A stretch of 64,000 bases of DNA from Alligator mississippiensis (taxonomy: Eukaryota; Chordata; Crocodylia; Alligatoridae), in NCBI RefSeq assembly GCF_030867095.1, contig NC_081827.1, positions 24,557,001 through 24,621,000 of the forward strand, given 5' to 3'. This document shows positions 11,991-25,400 of this stretch, piece after piece. The notes below the pieces were generated by a model that was not told the origin of the DNA, searched no databases, and worked only from the letters and a program-made list of their open reading frames with translations. The number at the start of each line of letters is the position of its first letter. The stretch's first letter is position 1. The position numbers and the translations under genes were made by a program.

Positions 11991-14900
11991 CCTTTCTGGG
12001 TTAAGTTAAATCAGAATCCCCCAGCATCCCATCATGCTTTTCAGCCCTGGGCTGGGCTGGGCTGTCTGCTCCAGACAGTAGGCTGGCCCTGCCCGTTTCC
12101 TCCCTAGCTGGAGCTCTGGCTGGCTGAGAAGTGGGTGAGGGGGCTGCAGCTGGGAGACAGCAGCGTCTGCCTGGTTTTCCCTCTACCCTACCCTTCCCAC
12201 ACTCATCTGCCTGGTTTCCCCCTGCTCCACCCTCCCCTCGCTAGCTGCTCAAGCAGTGATTTCCCCTCTCCTGCAGCAGGGACCTCAGCTGGTGTCTGGC
12301 TACGCCACCCCCATGCTAGCTAATGCTGAGAGGTGTCTGTGTGTGTCTCCAATTTCACTGGAGCAAAGACAGAAAGAACAGTGTAGGGCTTTTTGGAACT
12401 AACCAGCAGGTCAGCTGGTAATGTCCCTTTGTTCCTTCCTTGGAAAAAGCTGTTTAAGAAGAACTTGAACTAATGAGAGAGGCTTTGTTTTCTTGATGGG
12501 CTGATAAGCTGCCTGTTGGCTTGCTTGCTTCAAAGGCTGCAATCTGTCAGTGTTCAAGAGGGGACAGAGCAAGGTGTGAGAAATGATCTGGTCTGCAATG
12601 CATGGGACCTGTGAGTGTCATCAGTTTGCTGTAGACAGTATGAAGAAGCAGGGAGAGGGAGACTGAAAAGTTCAGTATCATCAACAGATGCATGCAGTCC
12701 ACACAAGCAGTCCCCTCTCCCCTGCCCCCTTTGTCTCAGAGTGCTAGCAGGGGACCGGGGTCTGACTCCCTGCCCCCTGAGCAGCAAGCTGGGAAGAGCC
12801 TGGTGAGGGCTGCTTTCCCACCCCCCTCCAGACACACCCCAGCTGGGGACTGTGCAGGCTATGGTGGGGGTTTAAACCTCTCCCTAATCATAGCATCCTG
12901 CCAGGGCCTAGCTGTGCTCCCCTCAGCTCAGCACTGTAGAAGGGCAGGGAGGGCTGCTCTAGCATCCCCCCTCCCCCCAATTCAAAAGTGAATGTCTATT
13001 CACTTGGAAATTGGTTCAAGTTCTGCAGCTTAGATTAACCTGCAAAGACTGAATAAATTCAGGCTCAGGCTTTTTGAATGTCTCTCCTTAACATAGAAGA
13101 ATGCAGTGCTCTCTTACTTGTAGGAGAAAGGACATGCCAGATTTATCCACTTACATGTTATGATAGCATGTGAAATACTGTGACTCATGAAGATTTCAAG
13201 GCTGGTTTGTACAAGGGTACTTTTATAAATAGTAAACTTCTACCACCTCAGATTCCTCTGCAAATCTCAGTGATCAGATTCCCTAGAAGTTTTGAACTTC
13301 AGAAACTGCTTGTTTTTTTAATATGAATCTGGAGAATTTAGGATCTTTTCATGTAGACCTTGCCAAAGTCTTGAGTAACATGATTATATTCAGTCTAAAG
13401 ATATAATCTGTTTTTATTTCTTTTTTTTTCTTCCTGGAGTTGGTTTTCCCTGTATTACCCTAATTTATCCTTTGCTTGTTTAGAAGTCTCATTTTTGTTT
13501 GAAATCAAGTACATAAGCACATATACTAAGCAGGATGTTATGTATACCAAATAGAGGAATATGCCCATGCTGGAGTGCAAAAGAACTCACATCTGTTAAT
13601 GCAAAGTAAGATGGTGACACCAAATACTGTTACAACTATCTCATTTGCCCAGCATTAATTTCACCAGTGAAGTCCTTCGAATGTCACATTCCATTCATTG
13701 CTCTCAGGATAATTAAGACTTTTCTTTTAGTCTTGTAACAGTCAAGCTCTTTGATCTGTGGTAGTATCACAAAGGCTCAAAAAGTCCTGAAGAAAAAGCC
13801 CTGGGAACTGAATGTCCAGAACAGAAAGAACTTTTACCCATTTGCCCCTTGCGCAGTTGGCTGAATGCACTGCAAGGGAATTTCCATTTCTCTTAGAGCA
13901 GAGAGTATGGCCCTTGCCAGAAGCCATACAAGATTTCCTGATCTTACTTTGTACCTTAGAAACCCTTTTCCCTTTCAGCCTAGAACAAGGAATATAGTAT
14001 TGATGGTTTCCATGTGCCTGCAGGAACTAGAGCTAGAATGGCTTTTAGCTCCAAATCTATATTTCCCCAAATTTGAGTGGATTCAGATCTGTTGGTTCAA
14101 CTGTTAAGAGGTCTGAACTGTGAAGCTGGGAGCTGGATGTGAAGTTCCGGACAACATGAGAATTTGGCTTCAGTGTCCCAGTTTGGGCTATCTCTAATAC
14201 ATACTGGAGCTTCAAGTGATACCATATCACATTTGACATAGTAAAGCCAGAGGTTTTTGTCTGTTTGTTTTTTACAGCTAAGTGCATGTGCATGCTCTCC
14301 CGTTCCCCTCTGTAAATGTTAGTTGGATGGAGCTCTGGTACTAAAGAGTTGTGGAACAAACAGCAATTAACCATCGATGTAGAGATGCCTTGCCAGGAAT
14401 GCCTCCTATGTATAAAAGTCATTACAAAGATTACAGCTGCCCAATAAGTAAAAGAGGTAGAATTGTACTAAACTAATTGTATCAACTGTTGCAGTGAATA
14501 TATGATCCTAAACTGGTTTCAAGGTTCTATTGCAACCCATTAACAAAGCTACTTTATTGCTTCTTTTCAGTACTAGGCCTAAGAATACTGCAGTAGTTCA
14601 GAAATAGGGGAAGGTGAGGGAGGCCTGACAGGACAGACAGCACACAGCAGGAGCTTGGATGAAAAGAGCCTTTTGGTTAAAACAACTGGGAGGGGAAGTT
14701 AATGAAGAACAAACAATATGGACAAAGGGAGACTGACAAAAACTGAGAAAGAGGATAATTGTGGGAAAGCAGATCATGGCATACATGACACTTGGAGTTC
14801 CAAGATGACAATGGGCCCAGTGTGAGAGTTGAGAGACTCTTGGCTCACATGGGAATGGAGCAGCAGGAACCACTGTTTTTCATCAGGGTAGGGAATTCTG

Positions 14901-15689
14901 AGAGACAAGTTCATTCAAAGGGCCAGAGCTGTGGAGTCATCCCACCCTGTTGTCCTTTTTCCCCCTTAATTTTGAAAACTAGCCACTAGAAATATTGAAA
15001 TTGGCCATTGAATCTGCTTGAGGGGCAACAAAGATGGTGCCAATCTCTGGCACTGCTGATGGTCTCTTGTTGGGATGGGGGTCTGGGTTCAGTTCAGATA
15101 CTGTACCTGTCAAAACACTGATCCCACTTGTCAAGTTAATAAATAGAATAATTCCTTTGAATGTGTTGCTCTCACACTCTGCATTTCATACCCTAATTGC
15201 CAGGCCACACCTTAGACTGCCTCCAAATTCCTTTTAAACACACTTCTGCCAGGAACAAGCATGAGAATAATCATTTATCAGAAAAAGGAATCTAAACCAC
15301 CCAGATACAAATACACTTCATTGAGGAACCATGTGACCATGGCAGTGTTGGAGCTTCTGTTGCTTATTGTATCTCTGTGAATAGTTCCCATGTGTTGCAT
15401 TATATTTACACAGCATGCTCGCTCCTAAGCATAGCATGTGTTTACATTTTAAAGTACCTATAGCATACTCTGCCTCTGCCTACTTGCTCCTGCTCAGCAC
15501 ACACCACAGTCTGGGAATTAGGCATTAGAGTGGTTTTAGATGTGTGGGCAAGTCTGTGCCAAATCAGCTACACTGCCTGAAGTCTGGGTTTTAATTTAAC
15601 ACATGCTGCATGTGAGTGAATGGCTGGGCTGCATTCCTGAGGTCACCAAGAAGGCAATGTGGATATGTCCCTTATATCAAATATGCTCC
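11991..15689. other. Intergenic sequence, no gene seen
   Basis: GC-rich patches at 12010-12320 and 12690-12990 contain chance open frames without splice structure. The remainder is AT-rich and unique by eye. No conserved protein was recognised. Confidence 0.5.
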
Positions 15690-16262
15690 TGAATTGTCTT
15701 ATATTGGGCGAAGCAAAGCTTGTGGGAGATATCTTTTATTAGATCAGTGTTTTTCAACCTTTTAAGTAGCAAGTACCCCCCTAATTTCTGAAAACTGTAA
15801 TAAGTACCCCAACACTCAATTTTCCAGGGGATTTTGTAGTTACAGACTAATGTGTGCCATATGTTGGAAGAAGGCCTGTGTATATAAGGCCATGATATGA
15901 CAGAGGTCTGATTTACTGGGGCGCACAACTCGAGTATGTATCTGGGCTAGAGGTGATGTTGGCCAAAGCAAGGAGGGCTGAACCCAGTGCCGTGCAAAGT
16001 GTGGCATGCCAAATTATTACTGGGGAATTTAAAGCACCATGCAGTGCGTGGCACACCAAATTTTTTGCCATAGTTTTGAGAGGAGGAAGGGGTAAGAGAG
16101 AGAAGAAAGGAGGGTGAGAGAGTGTTGGGGTACCCGTGTACCCCCTGCCTGTGTCTCGTGTACCTCCAGGGGTACACATACCACAGGTTGAGATATGTAT
16201 TAGATCAACAGCATAGATGGGATTAAGTTAGACAAGCTTTTAAATGCAAAGCATAAGTCAGT
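15690..16262 (-). mobile_element. Penelope-like tail, interrupted by a hAT element
   Basis: GATATCTTTTATTAGATC, then (after the insertion) CAACAGC, and later ACAAGCTTTTAAATGCAAAG, match the antisense tail seen at 51496-51570. The hAT element at 15745-16197 splits the repeat exactly within TATTAGAT. Confidence 0.6.
15745..16197. mobile_element. hAT-type element with perfect 8-bp duplication
   Basis: Begins CAGTGTTTTTCAACC and ends ACAGGTTGAGATATG, flanked on both sides by TATTAGAT (15737-15744 and 16198-16205). The 453-bp element has no transposase. Confidence 0.85.
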
Positions 16263-18533
16263 TATATGCAGTGTTGGACAAGTGTCCTGCACGAAGATGG
16301 AATAGTGCGCGCCACTTTTTCACAGGTTAGGTCTGTCAGGGCTCTGAGGCTTTTCTGAAAAAGGAAAGTAGTACTTGGCATTTACAAGTGTTGAACAGAT
16401 CCATTCTCTACATCACTGGAATAACAGCAGCTTTCTAATCCATGTCAAATGCCCTCATTTAACAAACACAATGGTAAATTTTTTAACAGAAAAACTGGTA
16501 ATATGTCCCCCCGATGGTGTCTGCCTGAGGAAGGACAGAGGTAGGCAGCACAGACTCTTACCTCTGGCTCTGAAATCTTTTGTAAAGCCTAGCACAGATC
16601 TTAGCAGCTGAATGAGCCCAGTTTCAGATAGTAATTTACAGCCCAATTTAAAACCCAGTGAAATCAACGGGAGTTTCCCCATTGCTTTCAGTTGGGTTTG
16701 TACTGGACCCTTAATTGCTTCTATTAATTGATTATCAGTATACTAATCTCAGTAAGCCTGGAAGAAGATCCTGATAAGAGCACTGTAAGAAGTCTTGTAA
16801 TAACAGGTTATAGCTATGGTTTCAAGGAAGTCTTCTTCAAGGAGTCTTTCTAGCATAGCTGATTCTGTGGCAACCCTACAGAAGCACTTGATGCAAGGAG
16901 ACGTGATAGAGGTGGCTGCATTGTGCTCAAGCCATTCTGGAGTGCTGCACCAGTCACTGGAGGGGGTGATAGCTGGGGGAGGGGAAGAGAGGTGTGAGGG
17001 AAAGGAGGTTTTCAGGCTGCCCTAACCTGTGTATAAAGCCAAAGTAGCCACTGTTTGGGCCAGGACAGGGGAAGTGCAGAGGCTCTCTATTACCCCTTCC
17101 CCAGCCTCAGTCCTACATTTGTTACACATATTGCACTCATGTGGGCAGTTACTAGCCTGCTGTAGTGGTTCTTACACAATTTTATTACCCTTTCCTGCTT
17201 GTGATAAGGTAACTGGAACAAAAGGTGGTTTCAGACTATGCGGCTCTGACTAATAAACGCGTTGAATGTGTGACAGCATTTCAAACCATTAATTTTATTC
17301 ATATAATTCTAAAGATAAATAAGTCAATAAGCCAGAGTCAATAAAGCAGGGATCAGGGTTTTTCCCACCCCCGGCTAAAGCTAGTTCAGTCCCTGGATAT
17401 GGCTACGCTGAAAATTGTAGGGCAACGTACAGATATCCAAGCTAGTTTTAAATGTGGTAATGTAGGTGCCAAAGCAATCTAGGCATTTTATTCAGTGAAT
17501 GTTCTCACATGCTACCCATATTCCCCTCTTCTCTAAAGAAATCCTAATGCCTTTAACTTTTCTTTGGAGGTTATGTTTTCAAGCTCTTATTTTTGTTTCT
17601 GTTCTCTTGAATCACAGAATCATTTACATTGTTCTTAAAGTATGGTACTCTGTCAGCCCCTGGATGTCTTCTCTCTCTCTCTGGCACCTGGTACACTCTT
17701 CCACCTCTCCTGCCACACCTTGATGTTGTAAATGATTGGTTTGGGAGTCTGCTCTCAACTGGCCAGGGTGCAGGTCTTGGAACCTATCTTCCACTGGGGC
17801 TCTCTTTTTCTCTCTCTTGGGGCCCGGCTAAAACCCTGGGTACAGTTCATCGGGCTCCCGGGCAGCCCATTATCTCAGCTTCAGAATTTCTAGGCTCCTA
17901 CTACCAAGCACTCTGTGCCTTCCTGGCACTAATTGTGGCCTCTAGCCTCCCCCATAGCCACACCCATGCCTCTCTGGTATAAATAGTTAAGTGATTAAGG
18001 TTTTACCTTTTGTTTGTTATCTGCTAAGCAGACCCAGCCTTATGGGTGGGTGAATGCCCAGGGTGCTGTGGTCAGGGGGGCACCTCATGCATACACATGG
18101 TCACACATGTGTAAGCAGCCTGTGCTCACAGCAGTGCTCTCCCCCCACCCCAAGCAGGAGGAGTGGTGTCCATCCTGGGCCTCCCCACCGCCTCCAGCCA
18201 CTGCTCAGGAGGAGCTGGGTTGGGCAATGCAAGGGGCAGTACCATGCAGCTCTGTCTCCCCACTGAACTGTATCCTGTGCCCCTGCCTGCTTGGGTCTGC
18301 CTGCAGCAGTGCTACTGATGTGTGTGTGTGGGGGGGGGGGGGAGGGGGTTGGGAGAAGGGGGATGGCACCAGAGGAGCGGGAGACAGGACAGCAAAATAC
18401 GAGTTTGCTTAGGGTGCCATGTTCCCTACAGCTGGCTCTGCTGCTAAGCAACATTTTCATTTCAGGGTCTGTGGGCCTTCAGGGTACATGAGCACTTATC
18501 CTCCAGGTTCTGCAAAGCTCCTTCTCCCTAGGA
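16263..18533. other. Intergenic sequence, no gene seen
   Basis: No exon recognised. A (TG)n tract running into a poly-G tract lies at about 18317-18345. Reading frames in 17500-18490 are short and lack family resemblance. Confidence 0.5.
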
Positions 18534-18720
18534 CAGGGGTGGGCAATTATTTTGGGCAGAGGGCTGCTTACTGAGTTTCGGCAAGCCATCAAGGGCTACA
18601 TGACAGGCAGCTCATTGCAGATTAATATTAATTTTCTAAATTTTTTAGGGGCCCCACAGGCCGGATAGAATGGCTTGGTGGGCTGCATCTGGCTCCCAGA
18701 CCGCATTTTGCCCACCCCTG
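18534..18720. mobile_element. hAT MITE, 187 bp, perfect 8-bp duplication
   Basis: Starts CAGGGGTGGGCAATTATTTT and ends ATTTTGCCCACCCCTG, clean inverted repeats. It is flanked by CCCTAGGA at 18526-18533 and 18721-18728. It is one of the best-preserved short elements in the window. Confidence 0.92.
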
Positions 18721-19194
18721 CCCTAGGACATGCAGAGTCCTATTCCCGCTCAAGCAGGGCCCAAACTGAGGCTCTAACCCCTGAGACTGGCTTATATGTG
18801 CTTCTGCTCTTCCTTTTTCTGGCCACTTGGCCTCAAGTCCCCTTTATAGGGAGAGGTAGTTTCCTATTAGCTTAATTAGCAGGCCTTCTGCTACAGTCCT
18901 GCCTCCCTCCATTAATTGTCTATGGCTCAGCTCCTGTAGTACTTACTATTAACACTTTGAAGGCTGCAGCTACTTTAGATCTGCTGCCTGGTGCCAGTCT
19001 CAATAGCAGGATTCAGGCAGTGACTCTCATGGCAGTCTAGGGTCTGGCAGCTGCTCCCGCAGAGCTCAGTGCCCGGCAGCAGCCCCTTCTACATTCGGAA
19101 GACCAGCTTATATTCACAACAGGGTCATCCTAAAGGTACCTGGGCCCCTCTCGTGTCTTCCCCCTCTCAGTAGTGGAGTTAGAAGCCCTGTTCC

Positions 19195-19540
19195 ACACTC
19201 AAAACTCAGCATAATCCTCTGAGGTTTCACCATTGGTAACTAAAGTTGAATGTTTACCTTCTGCTAATACATCCTATGCCTTTCTTGCAACAACATCGCA
19301 TCATCGATTAGTATGCAGTTTATGATCCACTGTAACCCTCAGAGTCTCTTCTGAAGTACTGCTGGTTAGCCAGTTATTTTGAGTTTGTTCACTGGCATTT
19401 GATGTGCATTTGTCTCTGTCAAATGTAATTGTGTTGATTTTGGACCATTTCCCCAATTTAGCAGGATCATGTTGAATTCTGATCCTATTCTCCACCCTTG
19501 ACAATCCCTTCCAACTTGGCATCAATGTAATATATTTCTG
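19195..19540 (-). mobile_element. CR1 fragment, antisense
   Basis: Blocks such as CAGTTTATGATCCACTGTAA and the following CCTCAGAGTCTCTTCTGAAG match the antisense CR1 RT C-terminal and tail region, homologous to 5310-5560. Both ends are truncated. Confidence 0.65.
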
Positions 19541-21227
19541 TCATTGAATAACTGTACCTGCCCCCTCTGATTTGGGTACACTGGGGCAGATTTAGCAGTT
19601 AAGATCTGTTAGCTATTCAGCATATTTTAAGGCTAAGCTTCTGTTTTCTGCAGAAGAACATCTCATAGGTCAGTATGTTTTTATAAGGCCAGCAGGATTG
19701 TTTAAATATTAATAGTGTATTGTGTTGTTGCACAGTGGCATATCAACCCTACTGACTCTAAGAGAGTGTTGTCTAAAAAAACAAATTGGGCAACATGCAT
19801 ATAAGCAAACTACAGTACTGTGGATTTTGTCTGGGTTATTCCTGGACTCCAGCAGGTTAGAATTTTGCTTACTGCCATATTTTTAAATTCATATCCTATT
19901 GAGCTTTAACTTTTCTTATCCTACTGGAATGGGGATATGTAAACTGGCAGGCCTGGGAAAGATTGGCAGGGACAAAAGGCTAACAGTTTTCACAGTTTTC
20001 CCTGCCAAGGCTTAATACCTGTAGATAAACTTATTGGTACATTTTATAATTGCTGTTGCTACTGCTAAAGTGCTATATTATCTTGATATTTCAGTGACCA
20101 TTACTGTTAGTTGATACTACTGTTTTATCAGTCATTGGTGAGGAAAAAAAACATTAAGTATACTGAACACAAAGTATGTGCAAGTTATCTGGTATGTTAT
20201 ACAACTAGAAGAATTAAGAGCCAGCTTCCTGGAACCTGGAATAGGCAAAGAACAGAATTCATTGTGGCCTATAACACAGAGAAGTAGTTTTCCTGTATAA
20301 TACTACATTGGAGGGGTCTGGATATGCATCTAAATAGATCCAATTTGTCACACACACATCTTTATCCAAGACAAATGTCTATAACTATAGAAGGCCACTG
20401 ATATGCCTATTGTGATCTCACTTATCTGGAGTGTGATGAACTCAGACTAGCTCTCCTCATTCCCTGTACTGTGTCTGCACAATAGAAATTTGTTTTGTTG
20501 TAGCATAACATCTACATACATCCTGTATGTTGATATATTGTCCATTTATTGATATATTAGGCCAAATAAAATTATCCTAAAGAAATGTCTTATATCTCTG
20601 ATCAGCAGGTGGGGCTATCTATTATACTATTTTAAATCCCAATTCAACTTCAAAACATTATATTCTTTAATAATATTTTAGTTAGTTTCCTAGCACCGTC
20701 TTTTTCAAGTAGTTCATTTATCTTATTCAACAGCTCAATAACCCTGCAAGTGCACACCTTCCTCTTAATAACAATATGGTTCTGTCCACAGTACAGGACC
20801 TTTGGGGTCTGGAGTCATTTCCTAGTTCTGTCACATGGTGCATTATGTAACTTGAACTAAATCAAAGTTTTCAATTCCAGGTGCTCAGTGCTAGGCACAT
20901 AATGACTCAAAGTTCAGAAGCATCCAACACTCACAATTCTCACTAAAATTGGACGGGCTTTTCATCTGCGAGAAAGCAATCTCCATTTTAGGGGCCTAAA
21001 CATGGATTTAGGTGCCTTGCTTCAGGACTTCCAGGCTAGAATTTGATGTCTTCAAATTCTTCATTTGTAAAATATTTTCATATCTCAGAGGTTTTAGGAA
21101 GCTTCATCAGCTAATGCCTGTAAATCGCTCAGAAGAAAGATGCTATTGGAGCACAATGTACTAAATATTGAAAAATATTCTAGAGAATTTGCAAGATATT
21201 AGAATCTGGGTAAGTAAACTAAGCTGT
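19541..21227. other. Intergenic sequence below the RELN 3' end
   Basis: AT-rich, without a recognised repeat or exon. It separates the likely RELN polyadenylation region from the repeats nearer the CpG island. Confidence 0.5.
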
Positions 21228-21279
21228 TTATTTAATAATTTCAGTTAGCACCCAAATAGCTAGAAAAATCTAACATCAG

Positions 21280-22315
21280 AATTGTTCATTGACATTATCT
21301 TTATTGAAGCATGGATCTTTAGCTTGGTTCACCATAAAGTGAAACATTTTATTTATGATAATAGACAGTTTAGGGCTATAGGGGCATTATAATGTTGCTG
21401 GTGTAGGTACAACTTTATCAGAAGATACAAACATGACCCGCAATAGAAACAAACACCAAATAGAACACGATGAAACGTTCACTGCTTACAAGTCACTCCA
21501 TTACCACAGACACCAAATGGCAGTTACTGTAAGTAAATCAGCCACAGAGAACTGATTACTTTTAAACAAGGAAATGGGAACTTCTGTTTGGGGCTTCATC
21601 CACAGCTGCTTAGTAGAAAAAGTTTTAATGCCAAACATTCTTTTTATCCACAAAACAATGCTAACCAACAGACATATCAAAGAGTAAGACTGCAGGATAT
21701 CAATGTCTTTATATAACTACTTTTGCAATTAACTTGATTAGGTATTTCAGTTTCTTTTATGCATGTTATCAGAATGAAAAATAGCCCAAAAATCAGCAGC
21801 AAAATATTACAACAACATAACAAGTAAATACAGTGCCAATGTGTCATGTTGTAGAAGAGAATACAAAGACAAACAATGATAACTTAATCATATAAAATAT
21901 GACACAGAGCTGAAATACAGTGCACTTAAATAGCTATGTGACAAAGAATGTTAAATACTGTACTTAATATGTAGTTTTTTTAAACATAACATCTGAAAAG
22001 TCTTTGTGCTTAAATTTTTTTTCCTGTTAAACAGAATTAGTTTCTTACTTCCAATACTGCCACTGTAACTGATATTACAACAGATCACAATTTTTCACAG
22101 ACACGTCAACATTAAAACATTTACCTATGAGAAAATAAGTCACTTCTCATTAGTTCACAGTGCGAAAAAGTGGTGTACACTCTGTCTTGAGAAAGGCTTT
22201 CAGTTTTTCACCAAGCCTGTTGCGGAAAAGTCCTGATACCAGACGTAGTGCTAGATTTAAAGAATGGAAAGCAACACATCACATGTTGGGAGGAAAAAAT
22301 AAATTTCTCATTTCT
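21280..22315 (-). other. RELN: RELN 3' untranslated region
   Basis: AT-rich sequence continuing from the TGA stop with no splice site needed. AATAAA hexamers on the minus strand (TTTATT on plus) lie at 21348-21353, 21300-21305 and 21228-21233, which would give a 3'UTR of roughly 0.95-1.1 kb. The exact cleavage site cannot be read from sequence. Confidence 0.7.
21300..21305 (-). terminator. Candidate RELN polyadenylation signal
   Basis: A canonical AATAAA about 1 kb below the stop codon, in TTCAATAAAGA. Two further AATAAA copies at 21348 and 21228 could be used instead. Confidence 0.5.
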
Positions 22316-22412
22316 TCATGGGTATCGTCTAAGTGACCTTCGTCTTCTGTTGTAGAAATGCCTGAGCCCATGTTGCCGTGAAAAATTCATCATGTAATTT
22401 TGTTTGCGAGTG
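22316..22412 (-). CDS. RELN: RELN last coding exon (65): basic C-terminal region
   Basis: The acceptor TTTTAACAG sits at 22413 and upward; the exon begins with the third base of Ser540 and ends at TGA (22316-22318). It encodes [10 protein letters not shown] at residues 541-550 and ends [10 protein letters not shown]. This is the short, strongly basic C-terminal region of reelin, needed for efficient secretion and signalling. The RRRR|S stretch fits a proprotein-convertase site known to be cleaved within this region. The residues appear unchanged from mammals as I recall them. Confidence 0.97.
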
Positions 22413-24049
22413 CTGTTAAAATTAAGAGGGAGGGAGGAAAAAAAGAACATCAGTCTCTTAACATACATTTTCAAAATCCCTTCTGAAACATCAGCTGGTG
22501 GATTGGGTACTCCTTTGCTCTTGTGTAGACTTTTAGGCTGTGCAAAGTGAGGTAAAATGCTTCCATTTGACTCTGGTAGCATGCTACCCCTCTCAGTGCT
22601 GGATTTAGGCTTAAACTACAGCTTTGGGCCTCACAATATGAGGGGCCTCTAAATAAGAAAAAAACCCCTGGACCTTTTAATTCTAATATGACAAAAATAT
22701 ACATATATATGGCTCCACAGTTGTTATTCATATTGTGTTCATAAATTTGTGCAGAAATGATAATTCATCTTAAAATTTCATGAAAATCAATTTTCATGGA
22801 TTTCGTCAATTATTTTTATCGTATGGGGCCTCTTAAAATGGACATAGCTTAGGGCCTCAATATGTCATAATCCGGCACTGACCCCACTGCACAACAAGTA
22901 CAAGGCAGGTGAGGATAAGGCCCAGTTTGTTTTTGCTGACATTCAAGATTTCAGGACGTAGCTCTAAACATGTTAATATTTCTGTGCTGCTTAGGGCTGG
23001 ATTCACTAAAGTTGCATGCACTCTCTGCCTTCTCAGCATAGGGCATTTCTCTAAAGCTGATCTGTACTCCAACAATCCTTGTCTTTCTCATTTATAGAGT
23101 CCTCAGTGGGAGAGATGCTGGTAACTCCTTTCTTTGGAGAAGAGAAGGAATATACTTCTGTGTCTGATAATTCCTGCTTTTACTACGTAGCAAACACCTG
23201 AATGGGGTGACTCCAGGAGGTTTCTTAAAAACAGAACAATTTTTTAAAAGAAGATTAAAGAAACAAAACAAATAGACTGACCAGATTTTTAAATGATAAG
23301 TCAAGACACTTTTCTATTTCCAAGCAGGTCCTTCCTTAAAGATGGTGAGGTCAAATGAAACAAAGCAAAGGGAAGGCTTACATCCCAAGGGAGAAAAATG
23401 GGAAATATGTAAGCTGAGACTTCTGTAAGCACCCAAGAAACCGACTTCCTTGCTCAGTACCTAGAACTGTGCCTAGTCTTAATATGGATTACAGGTGAAA
23501 ATGGAGACATTCCATTCAACTACCCTGAAGTAAGGGGGGCACAGTTGTTGCTCTTTGTGGCTATTGATCCATATCTGCCCTGCCATTCAGAAAAGTCAAA
23601 GATAGTACAAGTAATTTGGGTGTGTATCAGTTCCAGGAAATGGCCAATCTGTGTTCAAATACAACCAGAAGTAAAAATATCCACGTTTTAATATAGATAA
23701 TATTAATGTTGGTTGAAGGTGCCTGTTTCTCAGGATCTCAGCCTTCTGACCAAGGTTGGATATCAGGTGTATCTACCCACTTCCAGAACTATCACTCTTC
23801 TTGACACAATAAGTAGGATAAATAAGAGAGGTCTCTCCACTGCTTCCTACAGGGAAGCTGAGTTCTGAACTGTGCAACTTTTAATTCCCTCCTTATGGCC
23901 GAACATTATAGTCATGAAGCCAAAAGCATATCTGGCAAAGCTCTACTGATTTCTGTATACTTACATCAGAGAAAATTTATCCCTCTCATTGTTTTATAGT
24001 AATTCACAAGTGGTGCAGACATCCGGTTTCTCCTGGGAGAGTTGAAGCT

Positions 24050-24286
24050 CTCTCAAGAGAAACCATGGGCACTTTTATACGTGCTCTGGGGGGGGGGCAG
24101 CACTTTAATTAAAGCAGCTTCAAGAATAGTTCTAATTAAAGTGCCACCACGTCTCATGTATCAGCATCTTAAAAATGGTGGGGGTAGGGGGGAATGCACT
24201 TGAACTAAAGCTTGTTTGACTGGACTGGACAAGTACTAAATGACTATGCAGTAACCAGAGTACTTGTATAAACAAGTACTAAATGA
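24050..24286. repeat. MITE-like repeat, left of the hAT element
   Basis: The TTTAATTAAAGCAGCTTC and GTCTCATGTATCAGCATC segments recur at 45690-45860. The AAGTACTAAATGA segments recur at 25314 and 31940. The family contains inverted motifs and has been split by the insertion at 24287. Confidence 0.5.
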
Positions 24287-25087
24287 TAGGGCTGTGCGAA
24301 ACTTCAGTCCCTGATTCGATTCGGCAGAGATTCGGCCCAATTCGGTGGCTGAGTTTCCAAATCCAAATTGAATCAGAGGACTCTTTAATCTCTCCAAATC
24401 GAATTGGAACCCTCCAAATCAATTCAGACAGATACAGAAAGATTCGATGATTCGATCATAGATACAGCTTTAAATGTTTTTTCTACATACCTCTAGGTAG
24501 CAGGCAGCTCGTGAATGCTGGGGTGCATGGAGTGTCCCACAGGAGTGCAGGGGGCTCCTCAGTGCAGTCAGCAGCAGACCCAGAAGTGGACCAGAAGCAG
24601 TTCAGGTACACTTCTGGGTCCACCGGGGAGTGCGCAGGGGGACCCCCCCACGCCCTCCTGGCTCAGTGACTGGTGCCTCCTGAGTCTGGGGGGGGCACCC
24701 GGGGTTCCCCTGTGGCTGATTGCCAAACCAGGGAGGTGTGGGGGGGCCCCAGCACGCTTCCCGGCAGATCCGGAAGTGGACTGGAAGTACTTCCGGGTTT
24801 GCCACTGAGCATATGGAGGGCCACCCCCACTCCTGTGGGACGCTCCATGCACCCCAGCATCGCAGTGATCATGAGCCATTCCTGCTACCTCAAGGTATGT
24901 AGAAAAAACTTTTAATGTTGTGTCTATGTCCAAATTGCTGATTTTCCGAATCAGCATTGAATCTTCAGGTTTGGATTCGGCCAAATCGAATCAGGGACAA
25001 TGATCCAAATCAATTAATCGAATCACTGTCCCTGATCAAGGCTGAATCCAAACCAGAATTGAATAGGCCCCACTTCGCACACTCCTA
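24287..25087. mobile_element. Long-TIR hAT-like element, copy 1
   Basis: Starts TAGGGCTGTGCGAA and ends TTCGCACACTCCTA. The arms carry complementary runs of GATTCG / CGAATC and GATACAG pieces on both sides, and the middle is GC-rich. The same element occurs at 61766-62584. The 8-bp flanks CTAAATGA and CTAAGCAG match at only 5 of 8 positions, so this copy looks older. The open frames inside are chance. Confidence 0.75.
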
Positions 25088-25400
25088 CTAAGCAGTAGCA
25101 TCCCTGAACAACTTTTAGATAATGCTGACTATACAGTAGCTTCTCACAGTATGCATTTCATGCCATGTGATGCTACTGTACAGTAGTAACTGTGTAGTAA
25201 CAAGCTACAAGCTACTGCGCAGTCAGCATCTCATATAGACGTAGCCACTGTCTCCCTTGTGGAGGACTATATTCTCTTCTGAGAGAAGCCACAGAATGTA
25301 CAGACATTCTGTAAGTACTAAATGACTGCACAGGCAGCATCTCATGTATACATGGCCAGTATGTTACTTGCTGGACTCTGGTGTTCCAGCAGGGAGCAGA
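25088..25400. repeat. MITE-like repeat with CAGTAG motifs
   Basis: Contains repeated CTACTG(T/C)(A/G)CAGT and CAGCATCTCATRTAKAC pieces, also seen at 31795-31995 and 63000-63060. It appears to continue the element at 24225-24286. Confidence 0.5.

Noticed and set aside
24515..24984. Open frames rich in Gly and Pro inside the long-TIR element, also at 61892-62492
   Set aside because: They come from the GC-rich centre of a non-autonomous transposon and occur on both strands in both copies, with no transposase motif.
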